A stretch of DNA of 64,000 bases from Aegilops tauschii subsp. strangulata (Eukaryota; Streptophyta; Magnoliopsida; Poales; Poaceae), in NCBI RefSeq assembly GCF_002575655.3, contig NC_053037.3, positions 448,477,793 to 448,541,792 of the forward strand, in the 5' to 3' direction. The notes under the pieces were generated by a model. That model was not told the origin of the DNA, ran no database searches, and saw only the letters and a list, made by a program, of their open reading frames with translations. Made by a program: the position numbers and the translations under genes. The stretch's first letter is position 1; each line of letters starts with the position of its first letter. This document shows positions 11,750 through 21,975 of the stretch, in pieces.

Positions 11750-12559
11750 AATCTCTGGATCCCCATCCACTTGCTAATCTTTTTAAAAGATCCAATCATG
11801 ATGAACCAATTGCTAGTGAGTTGAGTGCACTAGATTATCTTTATGAAGTTTTCCTTGAGAATCATGAATCTGAAAATTGTGATGAAGAGATTTATGATGT
11901 GATTCATGCACTCTTCAAGATATCTTCTGATATTCCGATAAATCGGCCAATTTATCGCTTACCGTTGTCTAACCGATAAGATAAATCGGCTCATAAATCA
12001 GCCGATATGGCAATAAATTGGCCGATATGCCGATAAACTAGCCGATTTACCCCTTATCATGGGTCAACCGTTAAGTTACCGATAAGCGATATCCCCAACA
12101 TTGGATTCATGATAGCTCCTTGAATGAAAAGCATGATTGCAATAATTTTGCTATAAATTCTATTAATGTCAATTGTGCTAATAATATGCAAAACCCCAAG
12201 CTTGGGGATGCTTATTTTGTCATGTCCGCTACTTATTGCAATGATCATGATTGGGGTGATAATGTTTCTTATGATCTTGAAAATTTATTTAAGCCTCATG
12301 ATGAATATGCTTGCGATAATATTGAAAGTGGTGTGTCAAATTTAGCTAAAAAGAATCCCACATATTTGGAGAGTGTTCAATCTTATGAAATTTTTGATAA
12401 AAGTGGGCTTGGAGAGGTCATGACTTTATTTGATGATAATCCCACTATTTTGGAAGAGTGTCAACGTTGCATGCATGTGGATCATATAGAGAATATGTTA
12501 TGTGATAGCTATATTGTTGAATTTGATTATGATCCTACATATAATTACTATGATAGATG
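11750..12559 (+). pseudogene. Acidic ORF of the non-autonomous gypsy element, interrupted
   Basis: One reading frame (ELSALDYLYEVFLENHES, then CDEEIYDVIHALFKISSD) is broken near 11930 by about 175 bp rich in ATAAATCGGC motifs. It resumes near 12105 as HDSSLNEKHDCNN and runs to the stop at 12558-12560. The product is Asp/Asn/Tyr-rich with no recognisable enzymatic motif. It sits in the gag position after the PBS. I do not recognise a function; such ORFs are typical of coding-poor Triticeae gypsy elements. Confidence 0.5.
11930..12105. repeat. Small insertion of CGATAAATCGGC-type inverted motifs
   Basis: About 175 bp interrupt an otherwise continuous reading frame. The insert contains five or more copies, on both strands, of CCGATAAATCGG-like motifs (11935, 11972, 11985, 12016, 12033, 12075). 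No clean TIR or TSD was found. Confidence 0.45.
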
Positions 12560-12560
12560 A

Positions 12561-15258
12561 AAATATGGTTGTAGAAATTTTCATGTTATTAAATTTCCTC
12601 TCGTTGTGTTGAGATTGTCAATGTTTTATTCCTCTCCTTTGCATATGCTAGATGTTTCTTGTCTTGATAATTTGTTTCCCTATAAAATTCCTATGCATAG
12701 GAAGTATGTTAGACTTAAATGGGTTTGTCACATGTTTCATGATGCTCTCTTTGTGTTTTGATTATTTCTATTGTGTGAGCATCGTTGAAATATTATGCCT
12801 AGCTGAGGGCGTAAAACTATAGCGCTTGTTGGGAGGCAACCCAATGAATACAATTTATTTTTTCTTTTACTTTATGTTTTTGAGTGTTAACACAATTATG
12901 CTACTGTTATGATTGTGTTTTTTGTGTTTTAATTAGCGTTTGTGCCAAGTAAAGCCTTTAGGATCTTCTTGTGTGATAGTTGTTTGATCTTGCTGAAAAA
13001 GACAGAAACTTTGCGCTCACGAAAATAATTTTCATAAATCACAGAAAAGAGATTTTGCCCTGATTCTTTTTGAAGAAGATTAATATACAAATTACCCTGG
13101 TCTTCCTAGTTTGGTTGAATTTTTGGAGTTGCACAAGTATTCGCAAAAGTCATATTTCTACAGACTGTTCTGTTTTGAGAGATTCTGTTTTCTTTGTGTT
13201 GTGTGCTTATTTTGATGGCTCTATGGTTTTATTTGATGAGTTTTTGCCATAGAAAAGTTGGAATAAAGTAGATATAATACAAAAACAAAATAAGAATTGG
13301 TTTGATACAACGCTTATAGTAGTAATTTATTTTTCTTACACTAACGGATCTCACAAAGGTTTTGCTGAGTTTTGTATGATTGAAGTTTTCAAGTTTTGGG
13401 TTATCTTATGATGGATGAAAGAAAGATAGAAGAGCCTAAAGTTGGGGATGCCCCGGCATCCCAAACTATTATCCAAGAATGAGCAACCAACTAAGCTTGG
13501 GGATGCCCCGAGTGGCATCCCCTCTTTCTTCTAACGACCATCGGTATTTTACTCGAGGCTATATTTTTATTCGTCACGTGATATGTGTTTTGCTTGGAGC
13601 GTCTTGTATGATATGTGTATTTGCTTGTTTTATTTTGTGTTTTAAGTCATCAATCCTTTCTGGACACACCCATTTGAGAGAGCCAAAATTATTTCATGAC
13701 TTGTTATAATTCCTCTCTGTGCTTCACTTAAATCTTTTATGAGCAATGGACTTGCTCTAGTGCCTCACTATTATCTTTTTGATCACGATGTGCTTAGTAT
13801 TTTTGAAGAAATGCTCTCTTGCTTCACTTAGATTTGTTTGAGCATTAGTAAAATTTTTAAGAAATTCTCTCTTGCTTCACTTAAATTATTTTGAGAGAAA
13901 GAAAATTTGTTATGCTCATGATCTTCACTTATATTCGTTTGAGCTTATTAAAAGCAACACATGAAAATTAGTCCCAAAGTGATAGATATCCAAGAAGGAT
14001 AAAGTAAAGGAAAAAATGTCATGAAGATCATTGGACAAAATAAACTTGATTCTTAGTAATAGTTTTGAGATATAATGATGTGATATGTGAGTTATGTTGA
14101 TGAGTAATTATGCTCTAGTAATAATATTGGTGTTAAGGTTTGTGATTCCCTATGCATGAACGAAAGTCAGTAATCAAGCAATGAAAATTATATCCTACTT
14201 GTGGTGCATTATTCGGAATTAATTATGCTTAATGCTTTCTTATGAGATTATTTGTTTCTTGGTTGGTCGCTTCTCAATCTTTTTTCTAGCCTTCAGTTTG
14301 CACCAAGTATGATCTCTACTTGTGCATCCAAAATCCTTTAAACCAGTTTTGCCACATGAGTCCACTATATCTACCTATATGCGGTATTATTTTGCTATTC
14401 TAAGCAAGTTTGCATGTGCCATCTCTAATTTTCAAAATAAACTTCTCTTTTGTGTGTTTGTTTCGCTCGCGGAACGGTAACGGGTGGCTAATATTTTCCA
14501 TGTTGGATGTGTTATTCTCACGATGAGTGTTTATTCACTTGTCATTGCACGAGAGTAAGGCAAAGGTCTTAGGGATGCCCAGTCCCGAAATGCAAAAATG
14601 AATTTACTTTATGTTGTCAAATAATAAATTCCTTGGAAAGTGTTGGTATGGAGAGCACCCGTGGATACGATTAGCCATGGAAAGTGAAAGTATGGTGGAA
14701 AAAGGAATACACTTTATTTTATGTTTGGGAACCACCTATGGCATATCTAGCATGGAAAGTGTTCGGAACTCTAAGTCGTTTTCATTGGTGGGATGGATAC
14801 ACCTCCCAAAATATTGTTACCTCTAATTTTTTTGCTTTGAGCTCTGGCACCTCTACAAATCCCTACGTCCCTCTGCGAAGGGCCTTTCTTTTACTTTATG
14901 CAATTTTTATTTTGAAACTGAGTCTCCATCTTCTTTTATAAAAGCACCAACTAGGAGGCAATATGATCGTACTTAAGTATTGGGTGTAGCTAATATTCGA
15001 GTGTGTTTCATGAATGGATCAATGTTTGAGCATGATGGGCAAGGGATAACTTATTTTAGCATTGATATTTTGAAAGACATGGTTGCTTGTTGATATGCTT
15101 GAGTATCTAAATTATTATGTCAAAACTAGACTATTGCTTTGAATCACATAAAAGTCCAAATGTCCATGCTATGAAGAAAAGAATATGATATGACATGAGA
15201 AACAGCACTCCACATCAAAAATTCTGTTTTTATCACTTACCTACTCCAGGACGAGCAG
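12561..15258. other. Non-coding interior of the gypsy element
   Basis: This is AT-rich sequence with many stops in all frames. It contains repeated AAGCTTGGGGATGC purine tracts (12198, 13440, 13493) resembling the polypurine tract, and an interrupted direct repeat of 'tctcttgcttcactta' (13811-13925). No protease, reverse transcriptase or integrase motif is present. Confidence 0.6.
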
Positions 15259-15277
15259 GAGGTAAGCTTAGGGATGC
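15259..15277 (+). promoter_or_regulatory. Polypurine tract before the 3' LTR
   Basis: AGGAGGTAAGCTTAGGGATGC directly precedes the TGATACG start of the 3' LTR at 15278, as expected for plus-strand DNA priming. Confidence 0.7.
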
Positions 15278-16427
15278 TGATACGTCTCCAACGTATCTAT
15301 AATTTTTTATTGTTCCATGCTATTTTATTATCAATCTTAGATGTTTTATAATCATTTTATAGTCATTTTATATCATTGGTTGGTACTAACCTATTGACAT
15401 AGTGCGAAGTGCGAGTTGCTATTTTTTCCATTTTTTTACATCGCAGAAAATCAATATCAGACGGAGTCCAAATGCCACGAAACTCCACGGAGAATTTTTA
15501 TGGGCCAGAAGGAGCACAACGGGCCCTGGCTGTGCCTCGGGGTTGCCCCGAGGGAGGCACAACCCACCAGGACGCGCCAGGAGGCCCAGGCGCGCCCTGG
15601 TGGGTTGTGCCCACCTCGGGTGCCCCCCGGACCGCCTCTTTGCTATATAAATACCCCAAAAATCCAGAAACCCTAGGGGAGTTGATGAAATATTCATCCA
15701 GCCGTAGCAGAGTCTAGAACCACCAGATCCAATCTAGACACCATCTCGGATGGGGTTCACCACATCCATTGGTGCCTCTCCGATGATGCGTGAGTAGTTC
15801 TTTGTAGACCTTCGGGTCCCTAGTTAGTAGCTAGATGGATTTCTCTCTCTCGCTGAATTCTCAACACAATGGTCTCTTGGAGATCCATATGATGTAACTC
15901 TTTTTGCGGTGTGTTTGTTGGGATCCGATGAACTTTGAGTTTATGATCAGTTATATCTTTTTATATCCATGAAAGCTGTTTGAGTTTCTTTGATCTCTTA
16001 TATGCATGATCTCTTATAGCCTCGTATTTCTCCTCCAATATTTGGGTTTTGTTTGGCCAACTTGATCTATTTATCTTGCAATGGGAAGAGGTGCCCAGTA
16101 GTGGGTTCGACCTTACGCTAGTTGATCCCAGTGACAGAAAGGGAACCAACACGTAGTTATCGTTCCTACTAAGGATAAAAAGATGGGATCTATATCTACG
16201 CAATAGATAAACGGATCTTGTCTACATCATGTCATCATACTTATTGCATTACTCCATTTTTCCATGAACTTAATATACTAGATGCATGCTGGATAGCGGT
16301 CGAGGTGTGGAGTAATAGTAGTAGATGCAGGCAGGAGTCCGTCTACTAATCTTGGACGTGATGCCTATGTAATAATCATTGCCTGGATATCATCATAATT
16401 ATTTGAGGTTCTATCAATTGCCCAACA
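15278..16427 (+). repeat. 3' LTR, left part (continues at 52529-52982)
   Basis: The sequence is collinear with 9930-11055 of the 5' LTR, with small indels near 15360 and 15425. A TATA box (GCTATATAAATACC) lies near 15643. It stops at the CACTA left end, and the LTR resumes after the CACTA with cagtaatttgtttaccca at 52527. Confidence 0.9.
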
Positions 16428-16870
16428 CACTACAAAAAGAAGACACATCCATGACATTTTGGGCCGAACGAAAATCTTTTCTGTCATAGTTATGACACTT
16501 CTATGACGATAATTGTGACAAAACCTGGTATCATCGTAGATGTGGTGGGGTCCTACTTCCATGACAAAAAATCATGACAGAAAATGGGCTTTCCATCCTG
16601 GGCGGGCCGGAGACGCAGCTGCATGACATTCCTTGGGCCGTCCATGACGGAAAAAACCTTGGTAGAAGCGAGGGCGCGGAAAATATCGGGGAGTCCCCGG
16701 TTACGGTGGGTGGTCGGGGACCGAGCGATGCGCGTTTCTCTCGTACGTACGCGCGTGTGTGCTAGGCGTTGGGCTCTAACTGAACCCGAGCGATTGCACT
16801 GCAGGCTACGAGTTACTGAACTCGATCGAGCAATTCCTTCACTACTGCTGCTAACTGAAGCCGATCGATG
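16428..16870. repeat. Left terminal and subterminal zone of the giant CACTA
   Basis: After the terminus come repeated 'atgacA' and 'tgtcat' motifs on both strands (ccatgac, tatgac, atgacgataattgtgac, ccatgacaaaaaatcatgacag). The same vocabulary, including 'catgacaaaaaatg', recurs next to the right end at 52380-52470. This is what CACTA subterminal protein-binding repeats look like. Confidence 0.7.
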
Positions 16871-17345
16871 CTGCCTCTGGATGAACAGTGAGCGTTGCTG
16901 GGGGGTTTGGATGAACAGTTCTCGGTGGGGGTGGATGAACAGGACCCCGTGGCATTGCCTCTGGATGAACAGTGAACGTTGCTGGGGGGTTTGGATGAAC
17001 AGTTCCCGGTGGGGGTGGAGGAACAGGACCCCGATCGTTCGAGCCGGTTGGCGCTGGATGAACAGGACCCCGTGGAGGGCAGGATGAACAGGACCACCCC
17101 GTGGAGGGCAGGATGAACAGTAGACGGTGGAGGGCTGGATGAACAGTAGACGGTGGAGGGGTGGTTGAACAGGAGCCTGTGGAGAGGGCTGGTTGAACAG
17201 TAGCCGGTGGAGTAGCGCGCGGTGGAGGCTGGATGAACAAGAGCCCGTGGATGAACAGTCGCAGGTGGAGGCTGGAGGCGGTCGACGGTGGATGAACAGT
17301 AGCCCGTGGAGGCTGGAGGGGGTCAACGGTGGAGATGAACAGTAT
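16866..17345. repeat. GGATGAACAG minisatellite
   Basis: About 16 copies of GG(A/T)TGAACA(G/A) are spaced at 18-45 bp, separated by GTGGAGG/CGGTGG-type linkers. An internal 85-bp block is duplicated (16872 and 16958). Long reading frames crossing it on both strands are a by-product of the repeat. Confidence 0.8.
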
Positions 17346-17354
17346 CCCATGGAG

Positions 17355-17735
17355 TCCCGTTTTGCTGTACGCCACACCCCTCCCAATGAGGAGGACCCCT
17401 GTTTCGACCGTAGCGCTCCAACACAAGTCCATTTCCTCCGTTTTGCGGTACGCCACACCCCTCCCGATCAACAGGACCCCGTTTCGACCGTAGGAGGTCC
17501 GTTTACTCCGTTTTGCGGTATGCCAGACCCCTCCCGATGAACAGGATCCCGTTTCGAACATGGCCGGTCGAACACAAGGCCGTTTGCTCCGTTCTGCGGT
17601 ACGCCAGGCCTCGTTTCCATCGGCTGTTCCGTCCAAGCCATCCCGATGAACACGACGACGCATTCCGTTCCGACCCAGCCGGTTGGCTCCCCATGAACAC
17701 GACGACGACGCTGTTTCTCCGTTCCGACCCAACCA
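17355..17735. repeat. Four tandem units of about 75 bp (GCGGTACGCCACACCCCTCC)
   Basis: Units start near 17361, 17441, 17512 and 17591. Each contains TTTGC(G/T)GTA(C/T)GCCA followed by CCCCTCCC and (C/G)ATGAACA or a variant, then CGTTTCGACC. The shared GATGAACA core links this array to the preceding minisatellite. Confidence 0.7.
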
Positions 17736-18181
17736 TGTACACGAGCCATGGCCGTACCTATGCGCGAGTAGGCGTTCGAGACCCTGCCCGTATGTACGTA
17801 CGTGGCCGTATTTTCTTTCTTGCACACTGGCCACTGTACGTACGTGTACATGCTACGTGCGCGCCTCTACTACGACACGTGCGCGCCTCTACATCGACCA
17901 GTATGTACGTACACGTTCGCGACCAGAATGACAATGCTACGTACGCTTCGACCAGGTGGGTCCCGACTGTCAGGCACTTCCTTGCTTGCGAAGATGTAGC
18001 TGGTGGGTCCCAGCAGTCAGGGGGCGAATCTTTTTTTTCCGGACGCACTTCCTTGCGTGCGAAGATGTAGCTGGTGGGTCCCAGCAGTCAGGGGGAAACG
18101 TTTTTTTCGCGAAATACGGTGGCCCGTCTGGTGGGTCCCTGCTGTCAGGTGGAGGAATAATTATTTTGCGCGTAATAAGGA
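17736..18181. repeat. TACGTACG-rich stretch and GTGGGTCCCAGCAGTCAG repeats
   Basis: 17750-17945 is rich in TACGTACGTG palindromes and a duplicated GACACGTGCGCGCCTCTAC. From 17955 come closely related copies of GTGGGTCCC(A/T)GC(A/T)GTCAGG followed by a run of T and CGCGAAATACG. Similar copies recur at 18700-18905 and 20390-20550. Confidence 0.65.
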
Positions 18182-20343
18182 GGCACTTCCTTGCTGCGGC
18201 CGTGGACCCAGCTGTCAGCCTCTCCACGTACTGTCCACGTCCGATGGAAGCCGTTCCTTGACCACGCCACGCCGAGAGCACCAGGGCGGTGGACGAACGC
18301 GAGGCCTAGGAAGGGGATGACACGGAGCCGGGGAAGACGCGGCAGTGGATGCCCACGCGTAGAGGAGTACGAGGGTTCACTGGTTCGCTGCGGTGTGAGG
18401 CTGCCGTCGCCGCATAATAACAGGGGGTGTGGGTGAGTAGAGGGATGGCCTGGCCAGTGGTGGGAATAGTAGGGGGCGGTGAGGCCTCCGCGGCAGCACA
18501 GCCGGCCACGGGAGGTAGGAGCATGCGGCACGACCGGCGCTGCTTTGGGCGGCTGGAGCAACAAGACCAGAGGTTGAAAAAGCACTACGGCCGTTGGATG
18601 GACATCGTACGGTCACTGGAGCTAGAATCGTTCATATTGACTAAGTTGACAAATCACTCCGTCCCCGTCAACTTAGTAGGCCCACAAGTGAGCCTCCCAC
18701 CAAGGTGGGTCCCAACTAGCAGGGGGAGTATTCATTTTTTCTGCGTAATAAGGAGGCACCTCCGGTGGGTCCGAGCTGATAGCGGCGGGAACGTTTTTTC
18801 ACGAAATACGTTGGCCCGTCCGGTGGGTCCCAGTAGTCAGGGGGGAAACGTTTTTTTCGCCAAATACGATGGCCTGTTCGGTGGGTCCCTGCTGTCAGGT
18901 GGAGGAATAATTATTTTCCGCGTAATAAGGAGGCACTTCCTTGCGGCTGCCGTGGACCCAGCTGTCAGCCTCTCCACGTATAGTACTCTTCCGATGGAAG
19001 TCGTTCCTTGACCACGTTGACCACGCCGCGCCGAGAGCACCAGGGCGGTGGATGACGGCGAGGCCTTGGAAGGGAACGACACGGAGGCAGGGAAGACCCG
19101 GCAGTGGTTTCCCACGCGGAGGGGAGTACGATTGTATGAGGGTTTACTGGTTCATCTGCCGTCGCCGGAGAATAACAGCAGGTGTGGGTGAGTAGGGGGA
19201 TGGCTAAGCGGTGAGGCCTGCGCGGCAGCACAGTCGGCCGCGGGGAGGAGGGAGCAGGCAGTCCCGCCGGCGCTTGTTTGAGCGGCTGGAGCAGGAAGAG
19301 CAGAGATTGAAGGAGCACGACGGCCGTTGGATGGACATCAAACAGTCACTGCTTGTGCGTCAACCTTTTTTTAGGAAAGCCTCAAATCTGTGGAAAACAA
19401 CATACAACCCATCTGCCATTTTTTCTAATAATTTACAACCCATTTGCTAATTCTTAAGGTTTTTTGGAGCCCATAATCTTTTTGTTAGCATTACAGCCCA
19501 TATTGTGGCCACGGTTATCAAATTATATGAAATTTTGCATATTTCGGTGCGGTCCGAACTGTTTTTAATCCCGAAATTTCGAGTCTCATTCAAACTGATT
19601 TTAAAAATAAATGTATATCAATATAAAATCCAACAAATTGTCCACGCATAAAAATTAATGCAATTTAAAATCTCGAAATGAAAAAAGAAATTAGAAACTA
19701 ATTGCCGGTTTGATGTGTTTTAAAAATGTACAGCCCATTTCTCATTACTGATAGGCCATTTTCTCGGCCAGCCGAATGAAGCTCTCCTCGTCTTCAAAGA
19801 TTTGCAGCCCAACACGCCTGACAAAGTGACTTACTTGGCAAATCACAAAAAGACTGGACTGTGGCCGTGGACCCATCTGCGGCCGTGGACCCAGCTGTCA
19901 GCCTCCACGTATAGTACTCTTCCGATAGAAGTCGGTCGTTGACCACATTGACCACGCCGCACCGAGAGCACCAAGGCGGTGGACGACGGCAAGGCCTAGG
20001 AAGGGGACGACGCGGAGCCGGGGAAGACACGGAAGTGGATGCCCAGGCGGAGAGGATTACGAGGGTTCACTGGTTCCGCTGCGGTGTGAGGCTGCCGTCG
20101 CCGCACAATAACAGGGGGTGTGGGTGAGTAGAGGGATGGCCTGGCGAGCGGTGGGAGTAGTAGGGGATGGTGAGGCCTCCTCGGCATCACAACCGGCCAC
20201 GGTAGGCAGGAGCACGCGGCACGACCGGCGCTGGTTTGGGCGGCTGGAGCAAGAAGACCAGAGGTTGAAGAAGCACTACTGCCGTTGGATGAACATCGTA
20301 CGATAACTGGAGCTAGAATCGTTCATGTTGACTAAGTTGACAA
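18182..20343 (+). repeat. Three diverged copies of a 420-490-bp unit with a shared reading frame
   Basis: Copies lie at about 18182-18650, 18931-19351 and 19860-20343. Each begins with CGTGGACCCAGCTGTCAGCC and ends near GCCGTTGGATGGACATC. Each encodes a similar peptide near its 3' end: RLEQQDQRLKKHYGRWMD, RLEQEEQRLKEHDGRWMD and RLEQEDQRLKKHYCRWMN. Copies 1 and 3 resemble each other most. The reading frames have no convincing start and I know no family for them. They could be a captured exon amplified in the subterminal region. Confidence 0.65.
19352..19859. other. AT-rich spacer between repeat copies
   Basis: This spacer separates copies 2 and 3 of the triplicated unit. It holds repeated 'cagcccat' and 'acaacccat' phrases (19400-19500, 19730) and no coding region. 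Confidence 0.4.
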
Positions 20344-20676
20344 AGCCCTCCGTCCCCGTCAACTTGGTAGGCCCACAAGTCAGCCTCCCACGATGCTGGG
20401 TTCCAGCCGGCAGGGGGAGTATTCATTTTTTGTGCGTAATAAGGAGGCACTTCCTTGCGTGCGAAGATAGCTGGTGGGTCCGACCTGTCAGCAGGGGGCA
20501 CCTTTTTTGCGAAATATGGAGACCCTTCCGGTGGGTCCCAGATGTCAGGTGGAGGAATCAAAGACTTGAGAAGGCGTACAGAACAAGCTAGTGTACTAGT
20601 AAAGAGACGTTGCTGAGTTTTAAAAAAAAAGAGACGTGCTCCTATAGCTGGTTCGAATCCAAACCTAGACTATGAC

Positions 20677-20685
20677 TATATATGG
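20677..20685 (+). promoter_or_regulatory. TATA box of the GRF gene
   Basis: CTATATATG lies about 105 bases upstream of the ATG at 20788. The upstream ATG at 20707 is only about 22 bases from this box and would fall at or before the expected transcription start, which favours 20788 as the translation start. Confidence 0.45.
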
Positions 20686-20787
20686 TGCTATGCTACTCTG
20701 CAAGTAATGAAACTGACATATCCAACGTTCGCTTCTCCTCTTCTCTACTTACTCTGCCTAGCATCAGAAGCTCTAGCCGCAGCAACC

Positions 20788-21468
20788 ATGTCCGCTGGCT
20801 GCTCGTCCACCTGCTCTTCAGCAGGCAACAACCAAATATGTGGCAAGTCGCCACCCGTACCATCGCCTGTGGGTCTCATCACACCCCCGCCGGCACGCGC
20901 ACCGCAGCCGGTTGCTCATCGCAACCCGCTGCCGTTGGTGTGGTGCCACAGGTGCAAATCACGCAGAGTCATCCGTCGCATCTCAACCACAATCCTCAAC
21001 CCTGGCCGAGTCTTCTACAAATGCCCGAATCATGGGGTAATAATATGTTTAAGTGTTGTTCTACTACTTTCAGTTGCTGATTTTTTTAATAGTTTGGTTG
21101 ATGATCTTCCAATTTGATTCGTGCAGAAAAGGGAAGATTCGTGTGATTTGTCTTTCTGGGAAGTTGCTGATGTGGGGGAGTGCAACTACGCTGATTATTT
21201 GGTTAGCCGAGGAATCCCAATACCGGCAGGTTGGGGTGTTGGACAAGTAACTGAAGGGACGACAGAAGAGGAAGATGCAGAGCAGAAGGTTAAAGATGCA
21301 GTTCCTCTGATCATGGCCAAGCAACAGCTGCTGAACGGCCTTGACAGCAATGAGGAGATGAAAGAGCCTGTGAAGATAATGGGCAAAATCGATGTGCTCT
21401 GTAGGATGATTGTCTCTTTATTTGCTGTGTATGTAGCACTCGTGATGTATTCAGTGGCTATGACATGA
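20788..21468 (+). CDS. GRF-type zinc-finger protein with C-terminal membrane helix (two exons)
   Basis: Exon 1 is 20788-21036 and exon 2 is 21127-21468, joined by a phase-0 GT-AG intron (GGG|GTAATA ... GTGCAG|AAAAGG). The product is about 196 residues; an in-frame upstream ATG at 20707 would add 27. Residues about 55-100 form a GRF zinc finger: CHRCKSRRVIRR, then GRVFYKCP, then CDLSFWE, giving the Cys-X2-Cys...Cys...Cys ligands and aromatic residues of that family. GRF fingers bind nucleic acid in TOP3A, NEIL3 and APEX2. A coiled-coil-like stretch follows, and the last 25 residues (MIVSLFAVYVALVMYS core) look like one membrane helix. It lies in the CACTA, convergent with TNP2 and 0.5 kb away. 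It is the only multi-exon gene here without a visible disabling change. Small GRF-plus-membrane proteins of this layout are common in grass genomes; the role is unknown. Confidence 0.75.
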
Positions 21469-21975
21469 GCACTTTGCTGAAACTAGTAATGAATGAAACT
21501 TGTGTAGCAGGCTGGGCGTAGTGTTGTGAACATCTAATGATTTCTATTAACGGAAATCAGGGGGTATCCCCTTTTGCTCATAAATAAATAAATAGCAGAG
21601 GCCCTTTGGTAATAAATAAATAAATTAGCAGAGGACCTGTCGGGTCAGCTTTGTTCTCATTCGAAGACGTCGAGCAAATTGCAGTCCAACAGCAAACTAT
21701 GTCATCAAATTCAAGTTTCACAACCAAATATGAGTACAACTAAACAACAATATCATCATGTTTTAGTTGTCATACAATCACCAAACACAAATCAGCATAC
21801 ATAACAAGTGATGTTCTCACAGGAAAATACTAAACAACAAGTTCATCAGGTTTCAGTTGTCATAGCAAACACAATTTCACATAGTAGATAAAAAAACGTC
21901 TTCTGACAGGCAAATATGACAAAAGCAATGTAATCATCATCCGCAGCAGCAGCGTCAACATCTTCACCATGTGTA
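21469..21975. other. Convergent intergenic spacer
   Basis: This 3'-to-3' spacer between the GRF gene (+) and TNP2 (-) is AT-rich, with a duplicated 'aataaataaata..agcagagg' phrase (21578 and 21612) that could supply polyadenylation signals. No gene is visible. Confidence 0.4.

Noticed and set aside
16553..17458. A 301-codon minus-strand reading frame, and a 327-codon one overlapping it
   Set aside because: Both run through the GGATGAACAG minisatellite and neighbouring tandem units. The Ser/Cys/Pro-rich products simply mirror the repeat, and open frames exist on both strands.
20640..20665. GGTTCGAATCC resembling a tRNA T-loop
   Set aside because: No matching acceptor stem, D-loop or anticodon arm could be found in the preceding 80 bases, so it is not called a tRNA.
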